Positions 33,001 to 44,612 of a DNA stretch of 64,000 nt are shown here, one piece after another. The DNA is taken from NCBI RefSeq assembly GCF_958979055.1, contig NC_084897.1, positions 23,525,628 to 23,589,627 of the forward strand, written 5' to 3'. A model generated the notes under the pieces. The model made no database searches and had not been told where the DNA came from. It saw nothing but the letters and a program-made list of their open reading frames with translations. Source of the DNA: Alnus glutinosa (Eukaryota; Streptophyta; Magnoliopsida; Fagales; Betulaceae). Within the stretch, counting starts at the first letter, position 1, and every line of letters starts with the position of its first letter. The position numbers and the translations under genes are program-made.

Positions 33001-36000
33001 AAACTACATAACTCTTGAAAAAACGACCTTACTTCAAACTTCCTCCTCTTTGAAGGGATCCACCAAATACGATCCTCGCCATCTTGTCTCAATCTAAGGA
33101 AATACAACAAATCAAAAAATGTAATCACCAAATCGACCTCCCACTCCTGTACAAATCTTATAAAAGATAAATTCCACTGAAGATTACCATTAGAAAACCG
33201 TATATCATCCACAATCCATGCCTCCCCTCCTTACAACAGGCAATACGAAACAACTCCATAAAAGATTCCTTCAATGGTTGATCCCCACACCATAAATCAT
33301 GCCATAACCTAAATCTTAGTTTCATACTTCATATCTGCCAAATATTGAGAAAAAAAAAAAAACCCCCCACACCCTCCTAATATGTTTCCACACTCCAACT
33401 CCAAAGGGTCCCTCTACCTCCTTAGAACACCAACCTCCGCTCATACTCTAAGAACTCGATTCATCCTTAAGCAGAATAAGAAACAAGAAGCACCATAACC
33501 ATGGAAACAAGGAAAAATGCATGAAACGCGGTGCTTCTTATATTTATCCTCGATGTTCATAACAACATCCACTCTCAAGCCTAGGTGATTGAATTAATCA
33601 ACCATATGTCCTCAAATTATAAAGGAGGACACATATAGTTATGTGATTTTGGGATTGGTGGCAACAGCCATAAGTTTGGATCAAAAAGCCTTTGGCATTT
33701 CATGATGCTTAATAGGGACAGTAAGATTTCGTATGATTTGAACTCCAATTTAAACAAATATATGGTCTCATCATTCCAGTGTAAAAATTAACTCGTGTGA
33801 AAATGAAACTTACTATAACTTGTTAATCAAAGAATGTGATCATATGATTTTCTTACTTACATCCACCCACAAACACACAAATTCATATATTTCATACACA
33901 CGCACACGCACACGCACACACACATATATATAAAACTCAGCTTGAATTGTTACAAGAGAACATCAAGTTAGCAGGTTTGAAATCCCATAAACTACCAAGT
34001 CCAATTCAAATAACAAAAAAGCCAATAGCAACAAAATTCCAAGAGTTCGTACACGTGCATAGAAGCAAACCATCATTCACATACCGTGTGTACATTTTTG
34101 AAATCAATACCCCTCACTACTCCAAATTCAGAGTCTAGTTTTTGCTTGGCGTGCTTTCTAGACTTTCTTGGTTCAGCATTACTTTCCAAATCGGCTTTTT
34201 CCTTCTCTTTTGTTTGGCTGTCATCAGTTGCAATTAAATAATCGAAGAGCCCAGCATTGAATTCCTGATGACAATTCCAGCAATATTAGAGTACTGGTAG
34301 GTAATGACATAGTCATAAAACCCATCAATGAGGACAATGTAAAGTATCATTCTTAAAATGATAGGCTAGCAGCTAATCTACCATAATTAAATTTAGGGAA
34401 AAAGATTGTTACAAGCTTTCAGTATTGAGTATTAAAGCAGACCTCAAGAATATGGAGGCGAGAATTCTGTGGCAACTCAGCATTTAAAACAGCAGACTTA
34501 ATTCCAAACTGCATCCAAAAATAAAAAAAAAATAAAAAAAATCAGTTGTGGAAGGAAACAAATGAAACAAAGAATTTTTTTTGATAAGTAAGAAGTGAAA
34601 CTTACACGTTATGTGTTAGTATCAGCAATATTCTTTGTTTCATTTTTTTATGAAACAAGAAATGAAACAAAGAATATTGCTGATAACTAACACATAACAT
34701 GTAAGTTTTAGTGGTTCTACTTAAAGGAGAAGAAAAACCAGTCAACTTCTTTCTTCTAAAATGATTTTTTTTTTTTGGAGGGGGGGGGGGGGGGGGGGGG
34801 GTGGGGTGGTTGGTTAAAAAAGTGCAGCAAACAAAATGAAGTGAGCAACAGCCTTTTAGACAGTATAACAGTTAAAAAAAATAGTATAGAAAATAAAATC
34901 ATTGTTACCCAAGACTGAATAGATTGTAGGTATTGGAGGTTCAACTCTTGAAGACAAAATATAATAGCTTAAAAGAGAAACAGCTGCCTATGCAAAAGAA
35001 GGTAAGTATTTCCTAGAGATCTTTTTTTTTTTAAAAAAAAAAAAAAGAGAATAAATGTGATTTAGTGCATGCATCAAAAGGATTCTGTGTACCTTTTCCA
35101 GAAATAATTTCACTCTATAACCCATGTCAATGGTATTGGTAAATATCAGAACTTTCTTTTGAACCAACTCCAACTTCAAGAGGGCAAGGATGTAAAGTAA
35201 TTTATCACGGCCACTGCATGAAATCTAAAAGCATAAGAAAGAATGACATTAAGCTCATTACTTGATGATAACTTCACTATCCAAACAAATAAAACGATTA
35301 ATGAACATAACAGAAATCCATACAGATCAATGATGCAAACAACAATAAAAAATATTTTAAAAAGACAAACAAAATATACTTCATTTGAAAAATTAAAGGT
35401 GCAATTCACCATAACATTTGAAAAAATGAGGTGAATAATGACTAACAATAACACAACGATAGCAATGACAACTTCACAACTCAAGTGTGAAATGACAAGT
35501 TACGCAACCACATACTAGATATGGCCAGATACATTCATGTGCATTATGGAATTTCATGCATGGATTGTAATGCAGAAATAGTTGGTTGTGGCTGACTGAA
35601 GTAATCTTGCCCACACTCTTGTTAATTGTGTTATGAAAATGGCAAGACATATAGCTAGAGATTTTGTAGCATCCTGTCTTGCCATAACAGGGAAGTAAAA
35701 CCTAACATATGTTGGTAATGGCCAGACCCATGCCATGAGCCCAACGGTGCAATAAAAATTTATCTTAGGAGAGCCACTAACTCCTTTTTTTTTTTATAAG
35801 TAGGAGGGCCACTGACTCGTACAAATTATATGATTCCCATGTGGGAAAATATTGGTCCATTGCCAGAGGAAAATTATCAGAAAGGCATGACAGTTTTCAT
35901 AGCTTCCTAAAATGGGCATATCAAATCTTACCCAAAATTGCTGAACATTTTTCGGGATAATCTCATCCTTAATATCTCCCACTTCTGGCAAAGTCAAAAT

Positions 36001-38040
36001 GAAGGGGTTGTGTAAAATCAGCTTCTTCAATTTCTCAACATCACCACTGCAAAATATCACAATAACAAAAAAGATATCATAGAGAACAACCATATTGGGC
36101 AGCAAACCCTTGAAGGATACCTAAGTATGAGAAAGAGGTAAAGGACACATATACTCTGAAGTGAACTCAATGGAACACCATTCATGTGTGGTCATGGAGG
36201 AAAATAGACATAAGGCACAATGTGCTCTGATAATCATAAACTACCTTCAATTAGCACAAAAATTGAAGTCGCACAAGTATACAGTAAAAAACCAACCTTG
36301 ATGTAGCAGACATAAGAAGGCATTGACAACGTCTAGGGATATGAGCTGTAAGAGCTTTTATATCATCTTCATAGCCATATGACAAGAGAAGATCTGCCTG
36401 AAAACAAAAATAAATCAATCATCTCTCCACAAGAGAATACTATGTAACTATGTCTCAATGGTCAAGAAAGAAAATATCCATACATAAATGGTTCTGATCA
36501 ACTGCTCTTTATGTTACCAGTTGAAAGAACAACATAATGGATGTTTTCAAGTTCTGGTTACTAAATAAGCAGGAAAAAACTTTCCATTTACATTCTAAAT
36601 GAGACAAATATTCTGCAAACAAAATCAGTTAAGCCGCAAATAGTTGTTCAAGGCGCACAAAATTAGGCAATAATTCTTTGTAGTATGCTGTTAGCATAGA
36701 ATCTACATGCTGTGAAACTCAGCCAGAGCCCAAGAAATAAAACTTCATGGCAAATTCAGCATTGTATGCTCACCTCATCAAGTACTAGAATTTCAAGTGA
36801 GCCATTGATGGATGCTGGTTGAAGTACACCAGCTGAAAAGCATTTTGGTATACAAGCAGGTGTAGAAACCAGAATATCAGGAGGTCCTGCTAATGCAGTC
36901 CGCTGCAACCAAAATTCAGGATCCAACAAGAGTTAGTGAAAACATGTCTGTATTGCATAGCCTACAAGTAAACATTATAACTAGAAAGGTATCTACAGGA
37001 GTGCATCTATACGCAAGTGTAAATGTGCTTAATGCTTTCTCAAAAAGAAAAATAAAAAGAGATTGAACAAACCAAATCAGAAGCAGGCATACTGCTCGTC
37101 AACTGTACAACTTTCAATTGAACTCTACATAATTCAATGAGAGATGAGACCTCTGTATAAACCTGGAAATACACAGACACATTTAATTCACAGATGAAAC
37201 AAGAAGTGAAAGCATTACAAATCAAACCGGAGATACTTAATTGTACCTGCTGACACAGCTCACGAGTTGGGACAAGAATGAATGCACTTGGAGCGAGCTT
37301 ATTCTTTGAACCAGAATCAGCAAACAGCTTCTGAAGTAATGGAAGGAGGTATGCAAAGGTCTTCCCAGAACCTGTCTTCGCACGGGCAACAACATCCTTA
37401 CCTTCCTAAAAGCACGGCGAAGTACAACAGTCAACCAAAGCATAAAAAATGTTAATTGACCCGCCATTTGGTTGCCAAGAAAGGAGCAAAACAAAAGGCA
37501 AAATCAAATTTCGACTCTGATATGGCCTTTACAAGATAATTAAAAGATCAAATGAATTCGAAATGTCCCCTTAAAACTTAGGATCCCGGCACACAGTCAA
37601 ATCAACCGCCCTTAGCCCAATACAACTCTGACTAACTTGAGGTAAAATTATCATCACTTTCTATTTTCTCTCCGTTTTCTTAGCAAGCAAATGGGGGGTC
37701 ATGCATTCAGATAAGCATAAAGCTAAAGTTTTGATCAATAAACTAATGAAAAGTTCACTAACTAAAAAACTCAAAAATTTCCCACATTTTCTGAGCAGCC
37801 ACACAGAGCATAGACAAAGTTAAACAGCTAGACATCATAGAAGCTGCGATTAATGCAACAAAAACTCACTAATATTAGAGGAATAGCGACTAGCTGAATT
37901 GGAGTGGGTTTCTCAATCCCCTTCTTTATTAATGCGCGTATAAGACGAGGGTCCAACCCTAGCTCTTCGAAGCTTTGTTCCTCTTCCTCTTCTTCATTGT
38001 GTGCAATCTCTTTCGGGGGTATTTCCATACTTTCAGCCAT
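30023..38040 (-). CDS. RH16: DEAD-box ATP-dependent RNA helicase 16-like (15 exons, 600 aa)
   Basis: Exons in transcript order: 38040-37870, 37405-37247, 37162-37073, 36902-36774, 36397-36297, 36046-35932, 35224-35093, 34508-34443, 34264-34085, 32263-32168, 31919-31782, 31052-30970, 30656-30619, 30520-30306, 30112-30023. All are GT-AG and in frame. Motifs in order: Q motif (EELGLD..KPTPIQ), motif I AKTGSGKT, Ia PTREL, II DEAD (split by the exon 4/5 junction), III SAT, the motif IV region [40 protein letters not shown], then a Lys/Arg-rich tail ending KHKKRKSI. An acidic stretch precedes the Q motif. The pattern matches Arabidopsis RH16 and its yeast/human relatives Dbp9/DDX56, nucleolar helicases of large ribosomal subunit assembly. 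The nucleolar role is inferred from the family. The charged insert between motifs IV and V (about residues 300-340) is typical. Exon 13 is only 38 nt. Intron 9 (1.8 kb) holds a LINE fragment. Confidence 0.95.
32036..32065 (+). repeat. G-rich tract with four G-runs in RH16 intron 10
   Basis: Runs of 7, 6 and 6 G separated by 1-2 bases, then GG and GGG, fit a G-quadruplex pattern on the plus strand, which is the template strand of RH16. Confidence 0.7.
32460..33480 (-). mobile_element. LINE (L1-type) fragment in RH16 intron 9
   Basis: A 202-residue open frame at 32604-33212 on the minus strand has the plant reverse-transcriptase zinc-binding domain: W-x-K-x-x-W early, [17 protein letters not shown], then [18 protein letters not shown] and LW. 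The domain forms the C-terminal part of plant L1 LINE ORF2. Only this tail is present; the reverse transcriptase and endonuclease are missing. Flanks on both sides (roughly 32460-33480) look LINE-derived but I cannot fix the ends. It lies in the same orientation as the host gene. Confidence 0.8.
34598..34708. repeat. Near-perfect 46-bp inverted repeat in RH16 intron 7
   Basis: The arms 34598-34643 and 34662-34708 differ by one mismatch and one single-base gap, with an 18-base loop. No coding potential. It could be a small foldback transposon or a young hairpin locus. Confidence 0.85.
34780..34801 (+). repeat. 22-base G homopolymer in RH16 intron 7
   Basis: G is uninterrupted from 34780 to 34801, preceded by a T-run and GGA, and followed by TGGGGTGG. 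Long G runs are rare, unstable and prone to length error in sequencing. Confidence 0.9.
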
Positions 38041-38599
38041 TCACTCTCGCTTTGGCTGTCAACAAATGTGGTCTTCGTATAAAACCCTTCTTTTCTAAAT
38101 TAGGGTTTATGGGAGGGAGAGATGGATTCGGATCCTCTCCAGAGAGCAGCAAGTTCGCGGCTAGGGAGGCCTTTAAAACAATCGAAGGTTCATAATGGGC
38201 CACGTCATTTAAAATAAACAAGCGGAAAACTTGACGACTGACGTTAGACGTGAGGAACAAAAAGAAGCTCAAACAAAAAGAAAAAAAAAAAAAAAATGAA
38301 ATGGAAAGATCGAAGACCCAGATCACGTACAAAAGAATTGATCATGATTTAACAGTTTCTTTCGCATAAAGTAGAGAATTTGAAATACAAATAAAGATTG
38401 AGAGCTGAGCTATTCAAATTTTCTTTAAATTTTAGCTAAATAATTTATTTTTAATATTTTCTCTATCACTTTAAAAAAAAACTTTTTATATCAAATTTTT
38501 AAAATATTTATAGATATTATTTTTTATTGATTTTGAGAGCAATAACTTTAACAATTTTAACTACAATAAAAAGTTGTTCCAAACAAGTAAAATAAATTT
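38041..38599. promoter_or_regulatory. RH16 upstream region
   Basis: The first ~150 bp presumably hold the leader and core promoter of the minus-strand helicase gene. Beyond 38380 it is strongly AT-rich and ends at a transposon insertion. I see no obvious TATA box. Confidence 0.4.
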
Positions 38600-40586
38600 G
38601 GGGAAACTTCACAAAAGGGTATCAAATTATAGTGCTTTTTCAATTATTGGTACTGATGTAGCAAAACGTTCAATTGAATGTATAAATTTATCAAAACCGT
38701 GCAATGTAGGGTATTCCATCACCATCTGTTCCAAATCGATGACGGAACCCAAAACACGTGTGTTTCACGTGATTTTTTAAGTGAAACTTCCGATTATGCC
38801 CCTCACTCCTTCGCTGGCGTTGTCCGCTTCGTCTGTTATTTTCTTGGCCTTGTTGGGAGCTAGACGAACCAAAGGACACCAAATCTCAGTGAATTACATG
38901 AAGTCACAAATTTCATGACGGTGAGCATTATCCCTGGGTGCTCGGCCATGCATCCTCATCCCATATGCAAGCGATTCGCGGTCGTCGCGTCCACCAAAGA
39001 AGGACACCTCACTAGTCGACGAGAATTTCGACCAAGCACTGGGCCCGCGCGGAAGACACGCTCATTCACTGCATGGAAAGAGCTTCCTAGACACGCTCAT
39101 TCAATAGTTTCATTGTTAGTGTTTTTAACGTTAAATTTTTATTTTTTTTTTAACAGGCATGGACTCCTACTCGTTGCTACTGGCGTGGACGATATGCGTG
39201 CATGAAGGTGGTGCCTATGCAGAGCGCCAAGTCCAGCTTAGATTCTTGTTTCTTTGCGGCAAGTCTAAAGCTTGGTTGATGCAGCTAGACTTTAAAGGAA
39301 AACTTGTTCCTAACAAATTCTTCCCAGATTCGGATAAAACTAGAATTGGTGATTTTTACAATCTTTCCATCTCCGGTCTCCCCTTTCAAAGCCCTTGTCG
39401 GTGGTGACGAAGGGTGCATGAAGCAGTTAACAAAAAGAGAAGAAGAAAAAAAAATCCTCTGTTTTGGAACATAAAAACAGAGTTGAACAGAGACAATCCT
39501 CTTCCTTCCTTTGCTGCTTGGTGGAGTGAAAGAAATTAATACTAGGCTAGGAGAAAACATAGGATTTTTTGTTCCAACTCTGTTTTTATGTTCCAAAACA
39601 GGGGATTATTTGCTTGGTTCTTTTTCCTTTCCTTTTAGTTTTTTTTTTTTCTTATCTTTTTGTTAACTGCTTGATGGGCGTGTATAGCTTCATTTCCTTT
39701 TGTTTCTTCCGATACTAGTTGGACGCACTGAGGCCGAGCTTTCCTTTACTACTCATTGGAGGTAGCATACGAAATCTTCCGTGGAAGCATATCCTGCACC
39801 TAATACAGAACATGACAGGGAATTTGGTAAGGGGATAGAAGCATATCCTGCATTTGATATGTCAAAGCAGCTTGAAGCCTTGCAACTCGCGTGTAAGATC
39901 AGTGCATGATAATGGTAGTCTTCAAAACTGATGGGAGTAATTGGGACAAAGAAGCTAAACATTCACTGAAGCTGGCAAACATGAATGACCCTTATGTTTG
40001 ATTTAGTCATTAGAACTTGCATTTATCTGGAAAATTTAATGGTATTCTCCATTCACTGCTTGGAACCTTCATGAAATATTGATGGTGATATTTAAGAACC
40101 TTAACACTGAGGCTTGCTCTGTTGCTTAGTTCAAATACCACGTTTCCCAAACCGCTGTCTTTTTCTTTATGGCTCCAAGCTTCATGGTGCATCTCAACAG
40201 ACCAATCCTTGAAGAGCTCGGCGAGTGCAAGTTTCTTACAAAGATCCAAGTCATGAAGAACTAGCTCAACGGGACGTGGACCTCGCCGTGGGGGATCAAC
40301 TCACCGTCTGGGATCAGCTGTGTGCATGGAATCACTGGTTGATCACGTTTAACGGGTTGCGTTTAGATGCATGTGGGTGAGAGGGGCAAAACGGGTTGAT
40401 CACGTTAAAAGAATCACGTGGAAGTCATGTGACTTCACTTCCGTCATCGATTTGGAACGGAGGGTGACGGAATACCCTACATTACACGGTTTTGATAAAT
40501 TCATACACTCAATTGAACGTTTTGCTACATCGGTACCCTTAATTAAAAAAGCGTTATAGTTTGATACCCTTTTGTGACGTTTCCCC
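38600..40586. mobile_element. Mutator-like (MULE) DNA transposon, non-autonomous, 1987 bp
   Basis: The long terminal inverted repeats (about 38600-38782 and 40404-40586, roughly 180 bp, mostly matching) begin GGGGAAAC and end GTTTCCCC. The flanks are a 9-bp target duplication with one mismatch, AATAAATTT (38591-38599) and AATAAACTT (40587-40595). Long inverted repeats plus 9-bp duplication are diagnostic of Mutator elements. No transposase is recognisable. The interior has open stretches (39159-39407 plus; 40010-40249 minus, up to 79 codons) of unknown origin, which could be captured host fragments (Pack-MULE) or chance. A nested hairpin sits at 39451-39606. Confidence 0.85.
39451..39606. repeat. 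Hairpin element nested in the MULE
   Basis: The arms 39451-39487 and 39569-39606 are nearly perfect inverted copies (AATCCTCTGTTTTGGAAC against GTTCCAAAACAGGGGATT). The loop is about 80 bp. No coding potential. Confidence 0.75.
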
Positions 40587-40964
40587 AATAAACTTTATTA
40601 AAAAAATGGTATTCACAAAATAAATCTAATAATTCAAGCATGAACCGTCAACATTTTCTTAAGTAAAAAAAAAAAAAACCCAAATTGGCGAATTTTAATC
40701 AAACGGTAAAGTTTTCTTTTCTTTTTTTTTTTTAAATAAAAAAAATAAAAATAAAAATTGTAAACCCATATGAAATCCATAAAGGCAGAAACAAAATATT
40801 TGATTGAAATCAAACAAAACAGTGAGACGAGGATATAAAGATCATACGATTGGCCATGTGCATCTTTATGAGCTTGAAATCCTCAACAGTGATTCCCTTC
40901 TCTTTGTCAAGTGGGTGAATGGGAGAAAAAAGTGAGACACTTAGAACATACGTACCGATGGAGC
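40587..40964. other. Intergenic DNA between two insertions
   Basis: AT-rich sequence with A-runs; no gene seen. Confidence 0.5.
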
Positions 40965-40981
40965 TGAAGTCCCATTAATTT

Positions 40982-41862
40982 TTTTTTATTTTTTTATTTT
41001 TTGAACGGGAACCAATCTTACATATCATAAAAGCCAGACGGCATCTACAACTGCCCGAAGGCATCAACACAGCCCCAATTACAACAACCCGAAGGCAGCC
41101 CCAAAGATACAACAGAAGCCCGAAGGCATAAGGTGGTGAGAAGAGATGAAGAAACCCTAATCACCAAGTTAGGAACAAGTCTAACTTAAAGCAGTTACTA
41201 AAACAACAAGCTAAAAAATGCAAGAACAAAACAATTGACCCTTTCTAAAACAATGAAGAACAACCCTCATAAAGTGAAAGGGCGTGGTCTAGCTACCAAG
41301 CAACCTAAATGCCCAAGCAATTTTTAGCCCATTACAATAGTACACTGTGAAAGAGGCAAGAATATACAGTAGAAACACAGAACAAATCGAAGCCGGCAAG
41401 AGGAGGGACCACTAAAACAGCGGAGCGTTGAGCCACCCCAGCTGCAAACAGTCAACAAACCATCCCGAAAGCACAATCCAATCGGCCAAAAAGGAGGCAT
41501 GCGGCCCATACGCGGAAGCCTTTTCGGCGCGTGCAAGCCACGTTCCGAGCGTGGAGGTACGACACAGCCGGAGGAAGAGACGGCAGGATCAGAGGTTGAT
41601 GGCGAACAGCACAGGGGGGGTCGTGTCGTAAGATCTCCAGCGAAACCATGTAGATCTAACTCAAATGAAAGCCGGAAAAAACACGAACGAAAGTCACTCC
41701 CGAAGACGACTTAAAACGAAATGTATCTGTTCAAAACAAAAGAAGAAACAACAACCACAACACAAATAAACCAACTCCATAGCCCCAACAGCTAGGAGAA
41801 CAACAACACCACCGGAAACTAACCAGGGGAACAAAAAAACTCCCACTGGAACAAGCCAGGGG

Positions 41863-41905
<43 letters not shown>

Positions 41906-42066
41906 ACCCTAGTTCACAAAGAAACTAGGAAGAGAGAACACCACCGGGAGGAGGGAGGCGTGCGGCCTCCCTCCCCCAGAGAAACCAACTTCATAGAAAA
42001 CTGTCTCTCTAAACGAAGAAAAAACAAAACAGTCTCTCTCCTCTAATTGGTCACTGCTTTGTTTTT
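40982..42066 (-). mobile_element. 5'-truncated LINE (L1-type) 3' end with 17-bp target duplication
   Basis: It is flanked by TGAAGTCCCATTAATTT at 40965-40981 and 42067-42083. The T-rich left end (40982-41003) is the poly(A) tail of an element in minus orientation. Next to the tail are repeated GCCTTCGGGC-type phrases (as read on the minus strand), also found in the element ending at 46525. It contains an A-run at 41873-41903. The open stretches near 41324-41714 are not recognisable proteins. Confidence 0.8.
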
Positions 42067-42083
42067 TGAAGTCCCATTAATTT

Positions 42084-42519
42084 GAAAGTTGAAACCGCCG
42101 GTGATGAAATAGCACGGAGACCATCCACCATGAGGTTCCAAAGGCTAATGAGGAAGTGACAAATCCAAAGGATACGAGACATGCCTCACGGAAAATATAG
42201 GTAAGGTGGGTGAAGAGAAAGACTCAAAATGAAAACCCTAGAGAGAAGAGCTCTACGTTTCGATTTACCACATATGAGGAACCAAGAGAGGGGAAGGAAG
42301 TAAACGGGAGAGAAAAGCGAAGAAGTGAGAAAGGCGGGAAACGAAATGATAATGATAAAATATTCGATAGTTCATGAAATTTGTGAGTCAAATTTGAAAT
42401 GAAATTTTGACAAAAGCCAAAATAGATAAATTATGAAGAGTTTGTTAATTAAAGTGAACTTTTTTGAAATTTTCACTCAATTTTGATGAAAAAATTGAAA
42501 TGAATAGCTCACTAGAGAT
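42084..42519. other. Unassigned intergenic DNA
   Basis: Purine-rich sequence without recognisable gene or element ends. Confidence 0.4.
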
Positions 42520-42840
42520 GCTCTGATATTGTTTACTCATTTGTGGTTTTCACAATCTTCATTGTATGTTAACATCCCTTCAAGTTAATGGATGTGGAGC
42601 AAACCTTAACTTGTTTCGAAGCAGTAAAAACTTATGGATAGTGAAGCCTTTAGTGAATATATCGGCAACCTATTCGATTGTGGAAATGTATTGAGTAGTT
42701 AGATCTTTTCAAACTATTTTCTCACTAATGAAGTGATAATCTATTTCAATGTGTTTGGTACGTACATGATTCACAAGATTTGAGGCTAATGAGAGAGCAC
42801 CGATATTATCACATTATAAATTAGGTCTTTAGGTGGGATG
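42520..42840 (-). mobile_element. Fossil Copia (Ty1) retrotransposon, RNase H region
   Basis: Read on the minus strand, this resembles the end of the Copia polyprotein, including an ADIFTK-type motif near 42650-42665. Only a fragment of roughly 320 bp is recognisable, without LTRs. It is broken and looks old. Confidence 0.7.
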
Positions 42841-42901
42841 GTAATGGGAATATGAAGTTATTGTGGTGGGGTTGTGCATGAATTAGCACAACTAATTTAT
42901 C

Positions 42902-42965
42902 GAGAAGGCTATGTTAGGTCGATTAAGCGTGGAGTAATGCTTAATCGACCTGACATAGCCTTCTC
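42902..42965. repeat. 27-bp inverted repeat with 10-base loop
   Basis: Arms 42902-42928 and 42939-42965 (GAGAAGGCTATGTTAGG against CCTGACATAGCCTTCTC) have one mismatch. It follows the Copia fossil directly. A transcript would form a tight stem of 27 base pairs. Confidence 0.85.
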
Positions 42966-43285
42966 AGTGCAAATTACATTGTAGTTATAATAATAATAAT
43001 AATAATAATAAATAACAAAAAAACATATTTCACTTCTATTAACAATCTTTTATGTTAAAAAGAGCTGATTTTTAACCCATTGCTCAGTACCCGTTAATAA
43101 GAGTTGATTTTTTTTTTTCATGTAAAAAAAAACAAAAAAAAAAACTTGAAATTGTCTCTTTTACTACTTCTTCTTTTTTTTTTTCATTAACTTTGCATGA
43201 AGCCATGAAAGGGAGACGGTTAACATTAATTTCCTATCATTTATTAGAGATAGTTTGAGTCCACATGCGAGAATAAATATTAAGA
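42966..43285. other. AT-rich intergenic DNA
   Basis: It contains an (AAT)n microsatellite near 42988-43010 and A/T runs; no gene seen. Confidence 0.5.
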
Positions 43286-43395
43286 ATTTTTTTTTTTTTT
43301 TGACATGTTCACACAAGAGGGGGAGGGAATTCGAATTAATGACATCCGCTTCATGAGATGTGGTCTCCAGCCGATTGAGCTACCCCTTGGAGACA
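43286..43395 (-). mobile_element. tRNA-derived SINE
   Basis: On the minus strand the 5' part contains a Pol III A box (TAGCTCAATCGGCTGG) and about 30 bases later a B-box-like ATTCGAATTCCC. The element ends in an A tail (T-run at 43286-43301 on the plus strand). Length about 110 bp. The flanks ATTAAG and ATTAAC may be the remains of the target duplication. Confidence 0.75.
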
Positions 43396-43798
43396 TTAAC
43401 TTTTTTCTATAAATTTAAAATTTGGAATAACTAATAATTTAATACCTAAGGGTTATTGGAGCCGAACAAAAATTCGCTACAAACCAATATAATAAAGTGA
43501 CATGTGTTACGTTCTTAAAACATGTTCTTACTAATACTGTTAAAAAAACATATGAGAAGCACATGCTATTAAAAAAAAATGTAATTCTCATATGTTAACG
43601 TACACATTTCACTTTATTAGACTAATTTGTAGCTAATTTATGTTCATTAGAGCGCTAGCTTCTATTCTTTAAAAAGAATAATCGTGCAAAATTAACAAGA
43701 AAAATACTCATCAAAATTATTGCAATGTTTTATAATTAAAATTAGACGGTTAGTCCTAATAGGATTAGTTGCAATATATCCCCATTCTCCACTTTTCA
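43396..43798. other. AT-rich intergenic DNA
   Basis: No gene or clear element seen. Confidence 0.5.
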
Positions 43799-43951
43799 TT
43801 ATACTTATCATAAGTTTATCACATTACCACATGATCATGTATTTCAATTCTATTATTAGTTTTTCTTTTTTTTTAATCACATAATAAATATTGAAAAATT
43901 AAGATCTATATATGATAGAAATTGAAAAAAAAGAAAAGAAAAAAGAAGCCA
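43799..43951. repeat. ~150-bp direct repeat, left copy
   Basis: It starts TTATACTTATCATAAGTTTA and closely matches 45663-45819, differing mainly in a T-run and the final purine tract. The two copies flank the hAT-like element region. Confidence 0.85.
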
Positions 43952-44612
43952 AATATACCCCCCAAGAAAAAAAGAAAAGAAAAGAAGAAGATGGTTTTTG
44001 TTTAAAGAGTTGGATCTTCTTCTTTATTTCTTTTTTATTTTTTCTATTGATGATTTGACGCTTAATAATGTGGCATTGATATTAGATGCTGATAATAGTT
44101 AGGGGTGAGCATGGGGTGGTAGGGGGGCGGATTTCCGCAATTTTTGCCCTTGCCCCGCGACCCTACGGGTTTAGAAAATCCCCCCCGTGACCGCAACTTT
44201 GTTCACTGAAGCCGCAGGGTCACGGGGGAGGGCGGGGTAGTTTCTGCTTTTGCGGGTTTTGGAGGGAGATCGATCTGAGTCAGAGAAACGAAGGAGATCT
44301 AAGTCGATCTGGGAGATTAGAATCGGAGGAGAAGAAGGATACGGAGCGGTTTCGATCTCCTTGGGGCGCCGTAAGAAGGACTAGTATGTTGAGAAGAATG
44401 AAAAAACAAAGGAAAAGGAGATGAAAACCGTGAATAATGAAGATTATGTTGACTTGCTGAGGAAGGATCCAAAAGTCCACGTGCCAGAAGATGGTGGGTC
44501 CATGGGTATCTTGAGACAAATAATGGCTTAAAGTTGTAAGCCATTGCGTTGGTTCAAAACGCACAGTTTTCACCTTTTTTAAATACCCAAATATTCATGC
44601 GTTTTATTTATT

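Noticed and set aside
41324-41714. Overlapping 65-71-codon frames on both strands
   Set aside because: They lie inside the LINE 3' end and are GC-rich untranslated sequence.
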